NCBI GenBank assembly: GCA_014155875.1
Contig: JACEFZ010006323.1
Coordinates: forward strand, 339,501 to 403,500
DNA length: 64,000 nucleotides
Direction of reading: 5' to 3'
From: Cepaea nemoralis
Lineage: Eukaryota; Mollusca; Gastropoda; Stylommatophora; Helicidae
Shown here piece after piece: positions 22,850-33,183 of the stretch. A model generated the notes under the pieces. The model did no database searches. It was given only the letters and a program-made list of their open reading frames with translations, and had not been told where the DNA came from. The position numbers were made by a program, and so were the translations under genes. Numbering within the stretch: the stretch's first letter is position 1; the number at the start of each line of letters is the position of its first letter.

Positions 22850-23935
22850 TCCCAGCAGAACCCAGAAGACTTCTGTCCCAGCAGACCACAGGAGCCCCCT
22901 GTCCAAGCAGATCTCAGAAACCCGTGAGCCTCTGTCCCAACAGATCTCAGAAACCCGTGAGACCTCTGTCCCAACAGATCTCAGAGACCCGTGAGACCTC
23001 TGTCCCAGCTGATCTTAGAAACCCGTGAGACCTCTGTCCCAACAGATCTCAGAAACCCGTAAGACCTCTGTCCCAACAGATCTCAGAAACCCGTGAGACC
23101 TCTGTCCCAACAGATCTCAGAGACCCGTGAGACCTCTGTCCCAGCTGATCTTAGAAACCCGTGAGACCTCTGTCCCAACAGATCTCAGAAACCCGTAAGA
23201 CCTCTGTCCCAACAGATCTCAGAAACCCGTGAGACCTCTGTCCCAGCAGATCTCAGAAACCCGTGAGACCTCTGTCCCAACAGATCTCAGAAACCCGTGA
23301 GACCTCTGTCCCAACAGATCTCAGAAACTCGTGAGACCTCTGTCCCAACAGATCTCAGAGACCCGTGAGACCTCTGTCCCAGCAGATCTCAGAAATTCGT
23401 AAGACCTCTGTCCCAACAGATCTCATAAACCCGTGAGACCTCTGTCCCAACAGATCTCAGAAACCCGTGAGACATCTGTCCCAAAAAGATCTCAGAAACC
23501 CGTGAGACCTCTGTCCCAACAGATCTCAGAAAGCCTTGAGACCTCTGTCCCAACAGATCTCATAAACCCGTGAGACCTCTGTCCCAGCAGATCTCAGAAA
23601 CCCGTGAGACGTCTGTCCCAGCAGATCTCAGAAACCCGTGAGACCTCTGTCCCAACAGATCTCAGAAACCCGTGAGACCTCTGTCCCAACAGATCTCAGA
23701 AACCCGTGAAACCTCTGTCCCAACAGATCTCAGAAACCCGTGAAACCTCTGTCCCAACAGAACCTAAGAAACTTCTGACCCATGATGCTTCTATTCCATC
23801 TGAACCCAGAAGACTTCTGTCCCAGCTGAACCCAGGAGACTTCTGTCCAAGAAGAACCCAAGAGACTTATGTTCCATCAGAACCCAAGAGACCTCTGTGT
23901 CAGCCGAACCCAGAAGGCCTCTTTCCCAGCATATT
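22850..23935. repeat. 34-bp minisatellite (about 25 units) with diverged 27-bp edge units
   Basis: The core unit is CCCGTGAGACCTCTGTCCCA followed by ACAGATCTCAGAAA. The edges (22850-22895 and 23757-23935) instead carry units near 27 bp built on GAACCCAGAAGACTTCTGTC then CCAGCA. The 23706-24041 open frame arises from this array. From 23936 to 24320 nothing is recognised. Confidence 0.95.
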
Positions 23936-24319
23936 TATCAGAGTGATCGCCTACCGAACGAGCGATCCAAGGTCAGTTCTCAATAGAGGCAGGATTTCAC
24001 CTGTTTCCGACCTGCACGGTCCGCCGATCAACCCAGACTAATGCAAATGAATAGCAGATAATTTTTAGAATTGTCTGGCAATAGCCTGGGGACGAAACAG
24101 ACACCGAGGAAGCAAACTGACCTCTCTACCACATAATACTGCGACTAAGAACATGTAACATCTTAACACACCACACGCCCTTCCCCTGGGGAAAAGAAGG
24201 CGGGAGAGGAGATTTTCAGTCAAGGGACTATCTTTTCTCTAACGAGCTAAAAAAAAAAAAATTTTTTTTGACGTTCCATATACGGGTTACTACTTCTGGT
24301 GCACAGGACGGATTTTTTT

Positions 24320-24478
24320 TTTCTTTTTCGTGGATTAGCTTGTGATTTCCGTCCCCAAGTCAAGGACGAGAAGCAAATATTTTAGTCAAACTGACCGGTG
24401 TAGAGGATGAAGCCCGCTACCTCGACATCAGCGCACCGGATGTTTAAGACCGAGCGCTCTTGTCCATTCAGTCATGCT
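24320..24478 (-). mobile_element. SINE family S3, head-side part
   Basis: Reverse-strand copy containing GTCCCCAAGTCAAGGACGAG, CAAACTGACCGGTGTAGAGG and GTCCATTCAGTCATGCTGAC. Confidence 0.75.
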
Positions 24479-24589
24479 GACTCTCAAGCTACAGTCTCAC
24501 AACATCATGATATAATGTCTTAGGATGACGGCGTGGCGATAGATTCAACGCGACTAAACGTCCTCTTCTGAATACTGTGTAGTGGGTTC

Positions 24590-24725
24590 GCTCCACGCGC
24601 CAGTCAGTTGGCCTTCGGAGTTTTCTCGTTCAGTAAGCCATGGAAAACCACTAAATGTAGAACTACCAAGTAAATCATCAACAGCTGGGTTTTACCGCAA
24701 TGTACCTGCAAAGGATGTGCCATTT
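24590..24725 (+). mobile_element. SINE family S2, diverged
   Basis: TTCAGTAAGCCATGGAAAAC, then CCAAGTAAATCATCAACAGC and CCTGCAAAGGATGTGCC. Confidence 0.5.
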
Positions 24726-24729
24726 TGTT

Positions 24730-24899
24730 TTGGGGGGGGGGGGGGGGAGGAGGGGGTGGGGGAGGGGAGTTTAAAATGTCCCATCTTACGAAATTATACA
24801 GGCCGGCTAGCCTCCTGCGACAGAATATTTCTAGACGGTACACACTCTCAATATGCGTATTTGTATATTTAAATATATATATATGGGCGCGAGCGCGCG

Positions 24900-24941
<42 letters not shown>

Positions 24942-24985
24942 CGTGCGTGCGAGCGTGCGTGTGTGTGTGAGTGTATGTTGATATT
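24730..24985. repeat. Poly-G run and (GT)n microsatellite
   Basis: A 17-base G run at 24732-24748 is followed by more G-rich sequence. (GT)n with GCGT variants covers 24901-24970. Confidence 0.95.
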
Positions 24986-25213
24986 TCAGTGTTAACAACT
25001 CAGAAATGAGCGGTTTGCCGAAGCACAAATTCTCCACCCAACACACCGTGTCACGTGTGTACGATCCTCGGTAAGGTTAGGGCAATGGCAAGCACAAATC
25101 GTAATCTGTTCACTGATACAGACATGCCCCACGGCAAGAACCGTGAACATTTGAACTGTTAGGATTATCACTCCTTATAGGTATGAGAGCACCAAGGAAT
25201 TGAACTGAACCAA

Positions 25214-26425
25214 GCTCCTGGATCTACCGACAGAGCCATGAGAGTCTCACCTATACTAGATCCCCTGCCAGAGCCATGAAAGCCTCACCTATCCTAGATT
25301 CACCGCCGGAGAAGTGAAAGCCTCACCTATCCTAGATCCACCACTGGAGACATGAAAGCATCATCTATCCTAGATTCACCGCCGGAGACATGAAAGCCTC
25401 ACCTATCCTAGATCCACCACTGGAGACATGAAAGCATCATCTATCCTAGATTCACCGCCGGAGAAGTGAAAGCCTCACCTATCCTAGATCTACCACCGGA
25501 GCCATGAAAGCCTCACCTATCCTAGATCCACCACTGGAGCCATGAAAGCCTCACCTATCCTAGATCCACCACTGGAGACATGAAAGCATCATCTATTCTA
25601 GATTCACCGCCGGAGAAGTGAAAGCCTCACCTATCCTAGATCTACCACCGGAGCCATGAAAGCCTCACCTATCCTAGATCTAGCACCGGAGCCATGAAAG
25701 CCTCACCTATCCTAGATCTATCGGCGCAGCCGTGAAAGCCTCACCTATCCTAGATCTATCGGCGCAGCCGTGAAAGCCTCACCTATCCTAGATCTATCGG
25801 CGCAGCCGTGAAAGCCTCACCTATCCTAGATCTAGCACCGGAGCCATGAAAGCCTCACCTATCCTAGATCTATCGGCGCAGCCGTGAAAGCCTCACCTAT
25901 CCTAGATCTAGCACCGGAACCATGAAAGCCTCACCTATCCTAGATCTACCGCCGGAGCCATAAAAGCCTCGTCTATCATAGATTCGCCACCGGAGCCATG
26001 AAAGCCTCACCTATCCTAGATCTATCGGCGCAGCCGTGAAAGCCTCACCTATCCTAGATCTAGCACCGGAACCATGAAAGCCTCACCTATCCTAGATCTA
26101 GCACCGGAACCATGAAAGCCTCACCTATCCTAGATCTAGCACCGGAGCCATGAAAGCCTCACCTATCCTAGATCTATCGGCGCAGCCGTGAAAGCCTCAC
26201 CTATCCCAGATCTAGCACCGGAACCATGAAAGCCTCACCTATCCTAGATCTACCGCCGGAGCCATAAAAGCCTCGTCTATCATAGATTCGCCACCGGACC
26301 GCCGGAGACATGAAAGAATTAACTACCCTAGATCCACCACCGGAGCAATGAACGCCTAATCTATCCTAGATCTACTACCGGAGGCATGAAAGCCTCACCT
26401 ATCCTAGAACCACCACCGGAGCCAG
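25214..26425. repeat. 38-bp minisatellite, about 32 units, with an 8-unit higher-order repeat
   Basis: The unit is GATCTACCACCGGAGCCATG followed by AAAGCCTCACCTATCCTA, with subtypes TATCGGCGCAGCCGTG and CCACTGGAGACATG. A block holding the rare GTCTATCATAGATTCGCC recurs 304 bp apart (25971 and 26275), equal to eight units. From 26426 to 27108 I see no gene; TTTCTCTCATAGCGAAGG at about 26480 is weakly tRNA-like. Confidence 0.95.
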
Positions 26426-27108
26426 AAAAGTACACATGGAAAAGTACGAATGGAAAAGAACAAGAGCGTGCAGACACCCATTTTCTCTCATAGCGAAGGT
26501 CGAGAGCTGGCATCGAATCTCGTCCGACTGCGCTCATGCGACTGTCAACGTTAAGTAAGGTCTACAACGTACCGACTAATTGGGGCAGCGGACTGTACTC
26601 TTCAACCCAGTAAAATCCCCCGACCCACAACCGCCAAGACACGACTACACGAACGGCCTCAACATTAAACAGTTATATTTATCCCACAATATCATTCTAT
26701 TACATCATAATTTTCATAGAACATAACATATGCTGTAACATTATCATTGCATAAACACAAATAAAAACTATAGCACGTTAAAAATTAACGATCAATGGAA
26801 CTGTATAGACAAAAGTAATCGATGTTTGGAAAAGAAAATAGCACATACGATTGCTACCTATGAGGAAACATTCGCTTTATATCCAATTGGGTATTTCTAA
26901 ACATACTCCATCTGTCTACAACACCCAACGCCCTACAGTGACTGCATCTTTGAGCAAATGAAACCAGCTTGGTGAAATAAAATCAATATTTCTTAAGGCA
27001 GTCAGGCGCAGCCAGCAGAGGGAAATTGTTACTTCGCAGCATGCGCCCGCCAGCCATGTTGACCTAGTTTCTCAACAACTTCCGGCTACATAAGAGCTAT
27101 AAAAAACC

Positions 27109-27123
27109 CACTGAGAGAGAGAG

Positions 27124-27189
<66 letters not shown>
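27109..27189. repeat. (GA)n microsatellite
   Basis: About 38 GA units, one interruption. Confidence 0.95.
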
Positions 27190-27191
<2 letters not shown>

Positions 27192-27444
27192 TTCCACGAT
27201 AGAGTATCATTGACACACAAAATAAACGAACAAATTTGTTAAGTCTGTGTACACACGGCGAGAGGAGGGAAGTGAGTAGGAAATGGGGAGACTAGCTTCC
27301 TTTCCAATCGTATTTTGTGTCCCCAGATCGTATGAGAATTAGGTGCCCATTTCACGGCAGCAGCTCTAAAAACTTAGAATTTGCTGAAATTAATCAGTTG
27401 CCCATAAATACATTACTAAGAACTAAATTATACTTATAAAAGTG

Positions 27445-28103
27445 ATCATCACGATCAAGTACCCTGCCGGCTGGCGTCGGTGTCCATATCTCTTCACAAA
27501 TCTCGGTCTTTGGTTTTCTGTACGAACTGCGATGAATATTCCTCCATGCCTCTGTATGCTAGATGGACAGAGGCAGTGAATGGAGGAATATCATCAACAA
27601 AAATAAGGAGGTCAGCATGGACGAATGGATAAAGGCACTTCCGGTGTGCTAATACAAAGGTAGCGGGCTCAACCCCTTCACTGGCCAGCAGCATAATTTC
27701 TCTTGATCTGCCTCTGCCTCTCTTCCCTTGATCTCTTCAGTTGTCACGATGTTCTCTCTTCTCATCACATGACCAAAGAAAGATGTCTGCCTTCTTCTTA
27801 TTGGTGTATATAATGTTCTAGTTTAATTAGCTTCTTTTAGGCAATCATTGTTAGCTACTATGACAGACCATGAAGTTCGAAACATTCGTCTCAGGAAACA
27901 CATTTCTGTTGCTTCTAAGTTCTTCCTCATTTGTTCGTTAACGTTCCAAGATTCACCCTCATCTCGTACAACAAAACCGGCTCTATATAGCATTTCAGCA
28001 CTCTCTTACATTCAGTGACAGTAACTTAACGCATATGATACTTTTCATTTTCTGAAATTTAGCTTTTACTTGCACTATCCTTCTCTTAATCTTAATGTAT
28101 ATA
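27445..28103 (-). mobile_element. LINE family A, C-terminal fragment interrupted by a SINE head
   Basis: Reverse-strand pieces read ESWNVNEQMRKNLEATEMCF, NNDCLKEANKTRTLYTPIR and FFGHVMRRENIVTTE. The sequence between ATTCCTCCATGCC (27549) and CCAGCATAATTTCTC (about 27688) is foreign: it holds an S3 SINE head and an inverted duplication. The GATCATCA tail is at the low-coordinate end. Confidence 0.8.
27549..27697 (+). mobile_element. SINE S3 head inside LINE-A, with a local hairpin
   Basis: GGAGGTCAGCATGGACGAAT, then AGCGGGCTCAACCCC (B-box-like), is an S3 head without its body. Just before it, GATGAATATTCCTCCATGCC (27529) pairs with GGAATATCATC (27583), forming a roughly 65-bp foldback. Confidence 0.6.
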
Positions 28104-28320
28104 AGTGAGTGTCATCTCATCTCATCTCATCATGTTCTTCTTGCACCTTGCGGTGTCGAGGTGAAGTATAAACTTCGTGAGAGTGCCCGGTTATGGGCTT
28201 CATATATCGATATTCTCATGGACTCTGCTATTCCCTCCGTCCAACGTTTACGTGGTCGGCCTCTTCCTGTTTCCATCTGGTCTGTACATCATTGCTAGTT
28301 GTGGTATGCTGTTGAATGGT
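28104..28320 (-). mobile_element. LINE family E, 3' end (downstream half of the split element)
   Basis: Read on the reverse strand from 28320, the translation includes PFNSIPQLAMMYRP and ETGRGRPRKRWTEGI, then ESMRISIYEAH, a LINE C-terminus. It ends with CACCGCAAGGTG and an (ATGAG)n tail near 28104-28125. Its upstream half, with reverse transcriptase motifs, is 13.8 kb away at 42146-43145, on the other side of the palindrome. Confidence 0.8.
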
Positions 28321-28326
28321 AACCTA
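28321..28326. repeat. Target-site duplication AACCTA, left copy
   Basis: The hexamer lies flush with the first base of the palindrome and is repeated flush with its last base at 42140-42145. Using it once restores the LINE-E reading frame. Confidence 0.85.
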
Positions 28327-28355
28327 AGTAGTATTATATGATGCCTACTAGCCCC

Positions 28356-28447
28356 AAGGAGAAGGAGCTAAAGGAGCGCTCCTTCAGGAGCTGAAGGAGC
28401 CTGAAGGAGCGGGTCGTGAAGGAGCGCGAAGGCGTCTGAAGGAGCGG
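28356..28447. promoter_or_regulatory. Terminal GAAGGAGC box cluster with hairpins, left end
   Basis: About nine copies of (G)AAGGAGC lie within 30-120 bp of the element end. AAGGAGCGCTCCTT is a perfect palindrome, and GCTCCTTC pairs with GAAGGAGC across a 7-nt loop. Reiterated boxes and hairpins this close to a terminus could be protein-binding or replication-start sites, but that role is inference. Confidence 0.5.
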
Positions 28448-29160
28448 GTTATGTCTGCTCCTTCTGTGGTGTGATATTGACTCCTTCTAACACCTGCCTA
28501 GTTGTGTCTTTGGCTTGTTAACCTCGGTATTTTTTGGCGGGTAAATTTTTTTAAAAAGAAAAAAAGTCTGATCTAATGAGCTGGATGCTGTTAATGTCTG
28601 TGGTCAGGGTGGAGTGGAAGGAGCCGGCGTAAATAGTAAGCGCAAAGAAGGTGGTGGCCGGTGGTGCGACGTGTATAGTGACGTCATCGGTCCCTCGTAG
28701 TTGTATGTTTGGGCTATTAGGGTCGAATTTTTGGTGGAAAAGTATGGTCTAAGGGGTAGCGGGGGTATTAGAGGTGATGTCTCCGCACCTCCTTGTCGCA
28801 TCTTTACCTTGTTAAGATCGTTGTTTTGGCAGGAAAAGTATGTTTTTTTTTAAATTAAAAATAATTTAATTTTTTTTTTTAATTTAAAAAATATTTCAAT
28901 GGAAAATAAAAGATATTGGTTAATAGTGGTTGGGTGGGGCATAAAATCTATTATCAAACGGTGTTAGCTCATTAAATGAAAATCTTAAAAAGAGTAAAGA
29001 TGGCCGCTAGTTCGTGTTGTAGTGGTATGGCTTAGTGTTATTTGATGTTAAGGGGTGGGTGAGTGAAAGCGTATCTTGATGAGTGCTTCCAAACAATATC
29101 ATCATAGGTATCAGATCGTTAAAGAAACAAGTAAAGATGGCCGTCGGTGTCCTCCGTGGG

Positions 29161-29187
29161 TGCCGGGTTCGAATCCCGGTAGGGCTG
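29161..29187 (+). other. tRNA T-arm-like motif, left arm
   Basis: CCGGG-TTCGAAT-CCCGG is a perfect T-arm with a B box. No matching acceptor or D-arm lies at tRNA distance, so it is a relic or mimic and not a tRNA gene. A weaker GGGTCGAATCTCGG follows at about 29327. The mirror copy is at about 41280-41306. Confidence 0.4.
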
Positions 29188-30678
29188 TTTAGTGGTAGAA
29201 GAAATATTGATGTTTTTGTTACTTAGTTGTGATGGCGTTAGCGGGTGGTAGTAATCAGGCTATGTGTAGCAAAGGAGAGGTGGTGTGTTGGTTGAAGCTT
29301 AGGTGGTACCCCAGACGAGATGACAGGGTCGAATCTCGGTGCTGTGCCACTGGTAAGGGTAATAGTCGTCAGAGTGAGTGGGGTGTCTAGTTAGTCATAC
29401 GGGTTAGGATTAGGGACGGTCTGTCTTTTCATGTCGCTGTGTCCACAAGTCCAAGGGGAAAACAGGCAGCCGATCTCACCTTTGTACCTACGAGTCACAA
29501 AATATAACCTAACTTAAAAATCAGAATATGATTCATAACCTCAACAGGTGTTGCCAAAAATCAATACTCATTTTCATAACGGCTAATCCAGGGGCTTATC
29601 GTCGTCGTAATGACTAAGATGGGGTATTGATATTACTAATATCTCCGTCGTTGCAAATAGTTCGCGATATTAATAAAGGTTCATATAAAGGCTGGTATGG
29701 GATTAAGAGATTAACACCTATTGTTGGGCCATCCACAGAAAATCAATACCAACACGCTAGATTCTTCTCATAATTGCGACCAGTGGCTTATAGATATAAC
29801 CGTTATTGCAGACGCAGCTATGTGCAGACTAATCTACCAGGTCACAGGTCTATGCCGTATCGACAAAAACGGTGAATGAAAGCTAAGGAATATTCACTAT
29901 ACAAAGCAGTTTCTACCAGCCGATCAGATCGGGGAAACCAGACAGGACAACCTCTTGTTACGAGTCCACAACAGCAGATATCGTGTATAAAAGACGACCA
30001 GCCTATGTCATGCAGAAGTACCTCTATCTGACAACACCAAAACAGAGCTCACCATGTGGCAACTCGCTAATGTTAAGTTGGATGTCGATAAATCTTTCAC
30101 ATTTTCGTTATGATTCTTCATGTCGACACAACACTAACCTAACAAAAGAAAAACCTAGTATAATACAGGGGGATATATAGGACTAGATGCATATAACTGA
30201 CGAGGAAACAATAAAACATTGTCTTAATATTTCATATTAGGTTATGTCTCCCTTCTCTCACTTTTCTATGTCCGAGTCGTCCTGTGGCTACCGAGTAAAG
30301 CTAAAGAACACCTCGACATCAATATAACATAAACCGGTCTCGAAAAGCAGCATAGGCGCGTGTAAAAAAGTCATCACATTGTCCGACTAAGCCTTTCTCA
30401 TAGTCATAGGGGAGAGATGTGATCACCGACGCTAGTCAGGGCAATACGTCCTACGACAGTTAATATAATGCGTGAAGTCAAATTTGCGACTGCAAAATAT
30501 GTTTTCATGTCATATGTATATAAGAAGCTATATACAGGTGTTTTCTAAGGACAAATTTCTCCATGTCACGGTGTAAAAATTACAGATGTCGTTTACATTT
30601 ATACATTAAGAGGGGGGGGAAAAGTCTGTTGTAGACACGGTATTTCATATTTTCTTGTGGGACTTGGTCATTTGTTGT

Positions 30679-30895
30679 TCTATCTTGTCATGGTATGTAT
30701 ATTTTCCACACATCTCCACTGATGTTTTTAACTTGTCTACCCATTGTCCTCGCTTCATATTCATACAATAGTATAGGTCCTATGTAGTGATTAAACACTC
30801 TTTTTCTCCTTGTAATTGACATCTTTATATTAGTCATGTTTTCTACCTTACCAAAGACTATCTTCAACATATCGAACATTGGTCTATCCTCTCAA
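30679..30895 (-). mobile_element. LINE fragment (family A-like) in the left arm
   Basis: Reverse-strand FDMLKIVFGKVENMTN and RKRVFNHYIGPILLYEYEAR align in pattern with AFQKMKSILCNKSLSMN and RKRVLKCYIEPVLMYGSES of the LINE-A copy at 63480-64000. It is a diverged ORF2 piece carried inside the palindromic element. Confidence 0.6.
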
Positions 30896-31697
30896 AGACA
30901 ACTTCTTCTTGTAGTCTCTTGGCTACATTTTTCCCGTATCAAGCTTCATGTCTCTACTCGTCTGTATTAGTATGTTAGAAGTAAACCAACATCACATAAG
31001 ATAACCATATATTACCACAATGTATACAAAAAAGAAGCAATACACATAGACACAGTATATAAATATAGTACTAAATAGACAGTAGTATAAAGAATTCAAG
31101 TATTTTATTACAAGGTAAATTACACAAATTAAATACAGTGATTTGTATAAAATATCACACACCTGTGTTACATTACCAAATAAGTACAAAACACAAGGGA
31201 ATGAATACGTTGGTGTATTACTTACATACATATGGACCATACAATACACCGGCACGTCCGCTATGGGACCTAACTCGTGTGAAGGTATGTCTATAACATA
31301 CAGAATTGTGTGTGGGGTAATAACTACGATGTCTGTCTTTCATCATGTATCTGACCTGATGGCGTACCACCGCAAGACTTCGTTCACTTGTGGTCTACAA
31401 CCAATCAGGTTAAATGTCTTAGAATTTACCCACATTTTATGTTAGGCAAGCATTGATTGGGTGTCAACTATGCGGTAGGCGGGGCTTACTGTATGTAATA
31501 TATATCCCACTCACCACATCTCACTCACTTTGTGATGTACGCAAGAACGACGAAAGATTGGATCTTCAGTTTTGTGGTTATTAGGTGACTATGTGCCTTC
31601 AAGTATAGAAAGTTAGTCAGTCACCGTTTTGTTTCAGTATTCACGGACTATCAGCCATATACGGACATATGGATGTAGCGTCTCTTTCTTCCAGTTC

Positions 31698-31883
31698 TTA
31701 GACATTCACAACTGCCTTGGAAGATTTATCAACCAGATTCTTACCCACACGCATCCAAAGTGTAAGCAACCTCATTATTCTGCCATAGTTTACAACGTCA
31801 TCTGTAAAGAAGTCATCGGCGCTTGAAACAAAGACAGAGAAAAAGTGCTCAGGATTGATACGGTTTACTAGACTAGTGAACAT
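31698..31883 (-). CDS. Small frame resembling the BH1 region of Bcl-2 family proteins, left arm
   Basis: A 61-codon frame with its own ATG reads FVSSADDFFTDDVVNYGRIM and then RLLTLWMRVGKNLVDK. The pattern D-x-F-x-D-x-V-x-N-(Y/W)-G-R-I followed by a hydrophobic helix is the BH1 signature of Bcl-2 proteins, which control mitochondrial apoptosis and are often carried by large DNA viruses. A full Bcl-2 fold needs about 150 residues. BH3 and BH2 are not evident here, so this is either an exon, a decayed gene or chance. A neighbouring frame on the same strand (31913-32050) in another phase holds a helix-like LNIFSFYLSPKVAD that might be an N-terminal part. It is divergent from the zinc-finger gene, about 165 bp away. 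The protein is identical in the other arm. Confidence 0.35.
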   Translation of the reverse strand: MFTSLVNRINPEHFFSVFVSSADDFFTDDVVNYGRIMRLLTLWMRVGKNLVDKSSKAVVNV

Positions 31884-32048
31884 ACATCTTGTTGTTTGAG
31901 TATTTGACTTTCCTATCTAGCCAACATCGTGTCAGCTACCTTTGGTGAAAGATAGAAACTAAATATATTCAACGCTATATTCATCGGCTCGCTGTGAACG
32001 TGTATCAAGTCGACTGTTGCTTGTCTCAGTAGCAAGTCGCTAGTGAAC

Positions 32049-32888
32049 ATGTCTAAAAATACAAAGATGTCAACTAGGCAATCATCTGAGAACCACTTAT
32101 GTGCAACCTGTGGGAAAGGTTTCACTGAAAATCGCAATCTGCTTCGCCATACTCTGACCAGTCACAATACCAAGGAGCAAGTGTATTCGTGTCACATTTG
32201 TGGTCATATATTTAACAGGAAAGACAATCTACAATGCCACATTACAAAGAAACACACTACACCAGGAGTATCACCCAGTGTAATACCAGCAGACGCTTCA
32301 ACACCCGCTTCAGCAACACTACGTAAGAGACATGTGACTACTAATAGTGATGTGGCAGTCAGCGAGAAGAAGACTAAACAAGACGAAAACTCCCATCCAG
32401 TCAGTGACACACAACCCAAGGATGAAGCGGCTTCTTTACACACTCTTCCAGATAATATTAGACAAATATACACCGACAACTGGAGTAGTATCAAAACACA
32501 TCACAAGATAAACAAATATATGTCTGTCTATACATTTTATATTAGCCCACACACAATCCACCCTAAAGACTGGACATCTACCTTGAACAAGATCTTTACC
32601 ATTCAAAAGAGCATATTCAAAATCAACTTTAGTTATCATATAGTCCTTAGGCACAGCGAAACAGACGCTCTTCGGTTGTATCACGCATCTTCAAATAATG
32701 CTTCTGTCTTAGAACTTCCACAACTAATCAAAAGTAGACAAGACTTTGATGAATTTATCAAAATAGTACACGAAAATGACGTTCTTACCTACGCTATGCA
32801 ACAACGTCCAAATACCAAATACACTACAGAGACGATTCCAGCTATATGTTTTTATCTCTATCATATCCCAGAATTCCGGCTTGTTTAA
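32049..32888 (+). CDS. Two-finger C2H2 zinc-finger protein with unrecognised C-terminal domain, left arm
   Basis: This intact frame has 279 codons plus stop. I start at the first ATG (32049); the open frame begins two codons earlier with GTG. Residues 18-39 (C-x2-C-x12-H-x4-H, within CATCGKGFTENRNLLRH) and 48-69 (CHICGHIFNRKDNLQCH) are classical C2H2 fingers, implying nucleic-acid binding. A Ser/Thr/Lys-rich linker (about 70-130) with EKKTKQ could hold a nuclear localisation signal. The rest (about 133-279) is a compact, mixed alpha/beta-looking region starting DNIRQIYTDNWSSIKTHH. I believe I have seen this arrangement in virus-like or large transposon proteins of animals, but cannot name a family. 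Its preservation in both arms, with identical protein, suggests recent insertion or selection. It is the best gene candidate of the element, perhaps a replication or regulatory factor. No intron is needed. Confidence 0.8.
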   Translation: MSKNTKMSTRQSSENHLCATCGKGFTENRNLLRHTLTSHNTKEQVYSCHICGHIFNRKDNLQCHITKKHTTPGVSPSVIPADASTPASATLRKRHVTTNSDVAVSEKKTKQDENSHPVSDTQPKDEAASLHTLPDNIRQIYTDNWSSIKTHHKINKYMSVYTFYISPHTIHPKDWTSTLNKIFTIQKSIFKINFSYHIVLRHSETDALRLYHASSNNASVLELPQLIKSRQDFDEFIKIVHENDVLTYAMQQRPNTKYTTETIPAICFYLYHIPEFRLV

Positions 32889-33183
32889 TAAATAACCATC
32901 CTTTTATGACCCACGTTGGGCACAACTGTGCATGATCATACTAGATATAACATCCCATATTTAACCATCCGTTTTGTATACTGGCATTACGCTTGTTCAT
33001 TTTTTGTGTAAAATTTGCTGGAAATACTGTAAAATAAACAGTTATATGTATTATAAGTGCGTTCACTTGTTGGTTTTTAGTGTTGACGGTACATATGAGT
33101 GTCATGTGGTGAGCGGGTGTTACATGTTGATGGCCAAGTCAAGAAATATCTCAGCCATTCTTATAAAAATTAGGAAAATATGT

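Noticed and set aside
29120..29190. tRNA gene at the CCGGGTTCGAATCCCGG motif
   Set aside because: Only a T-arm is present; no acceptor, D or anticodon stems at tRNA spacing.
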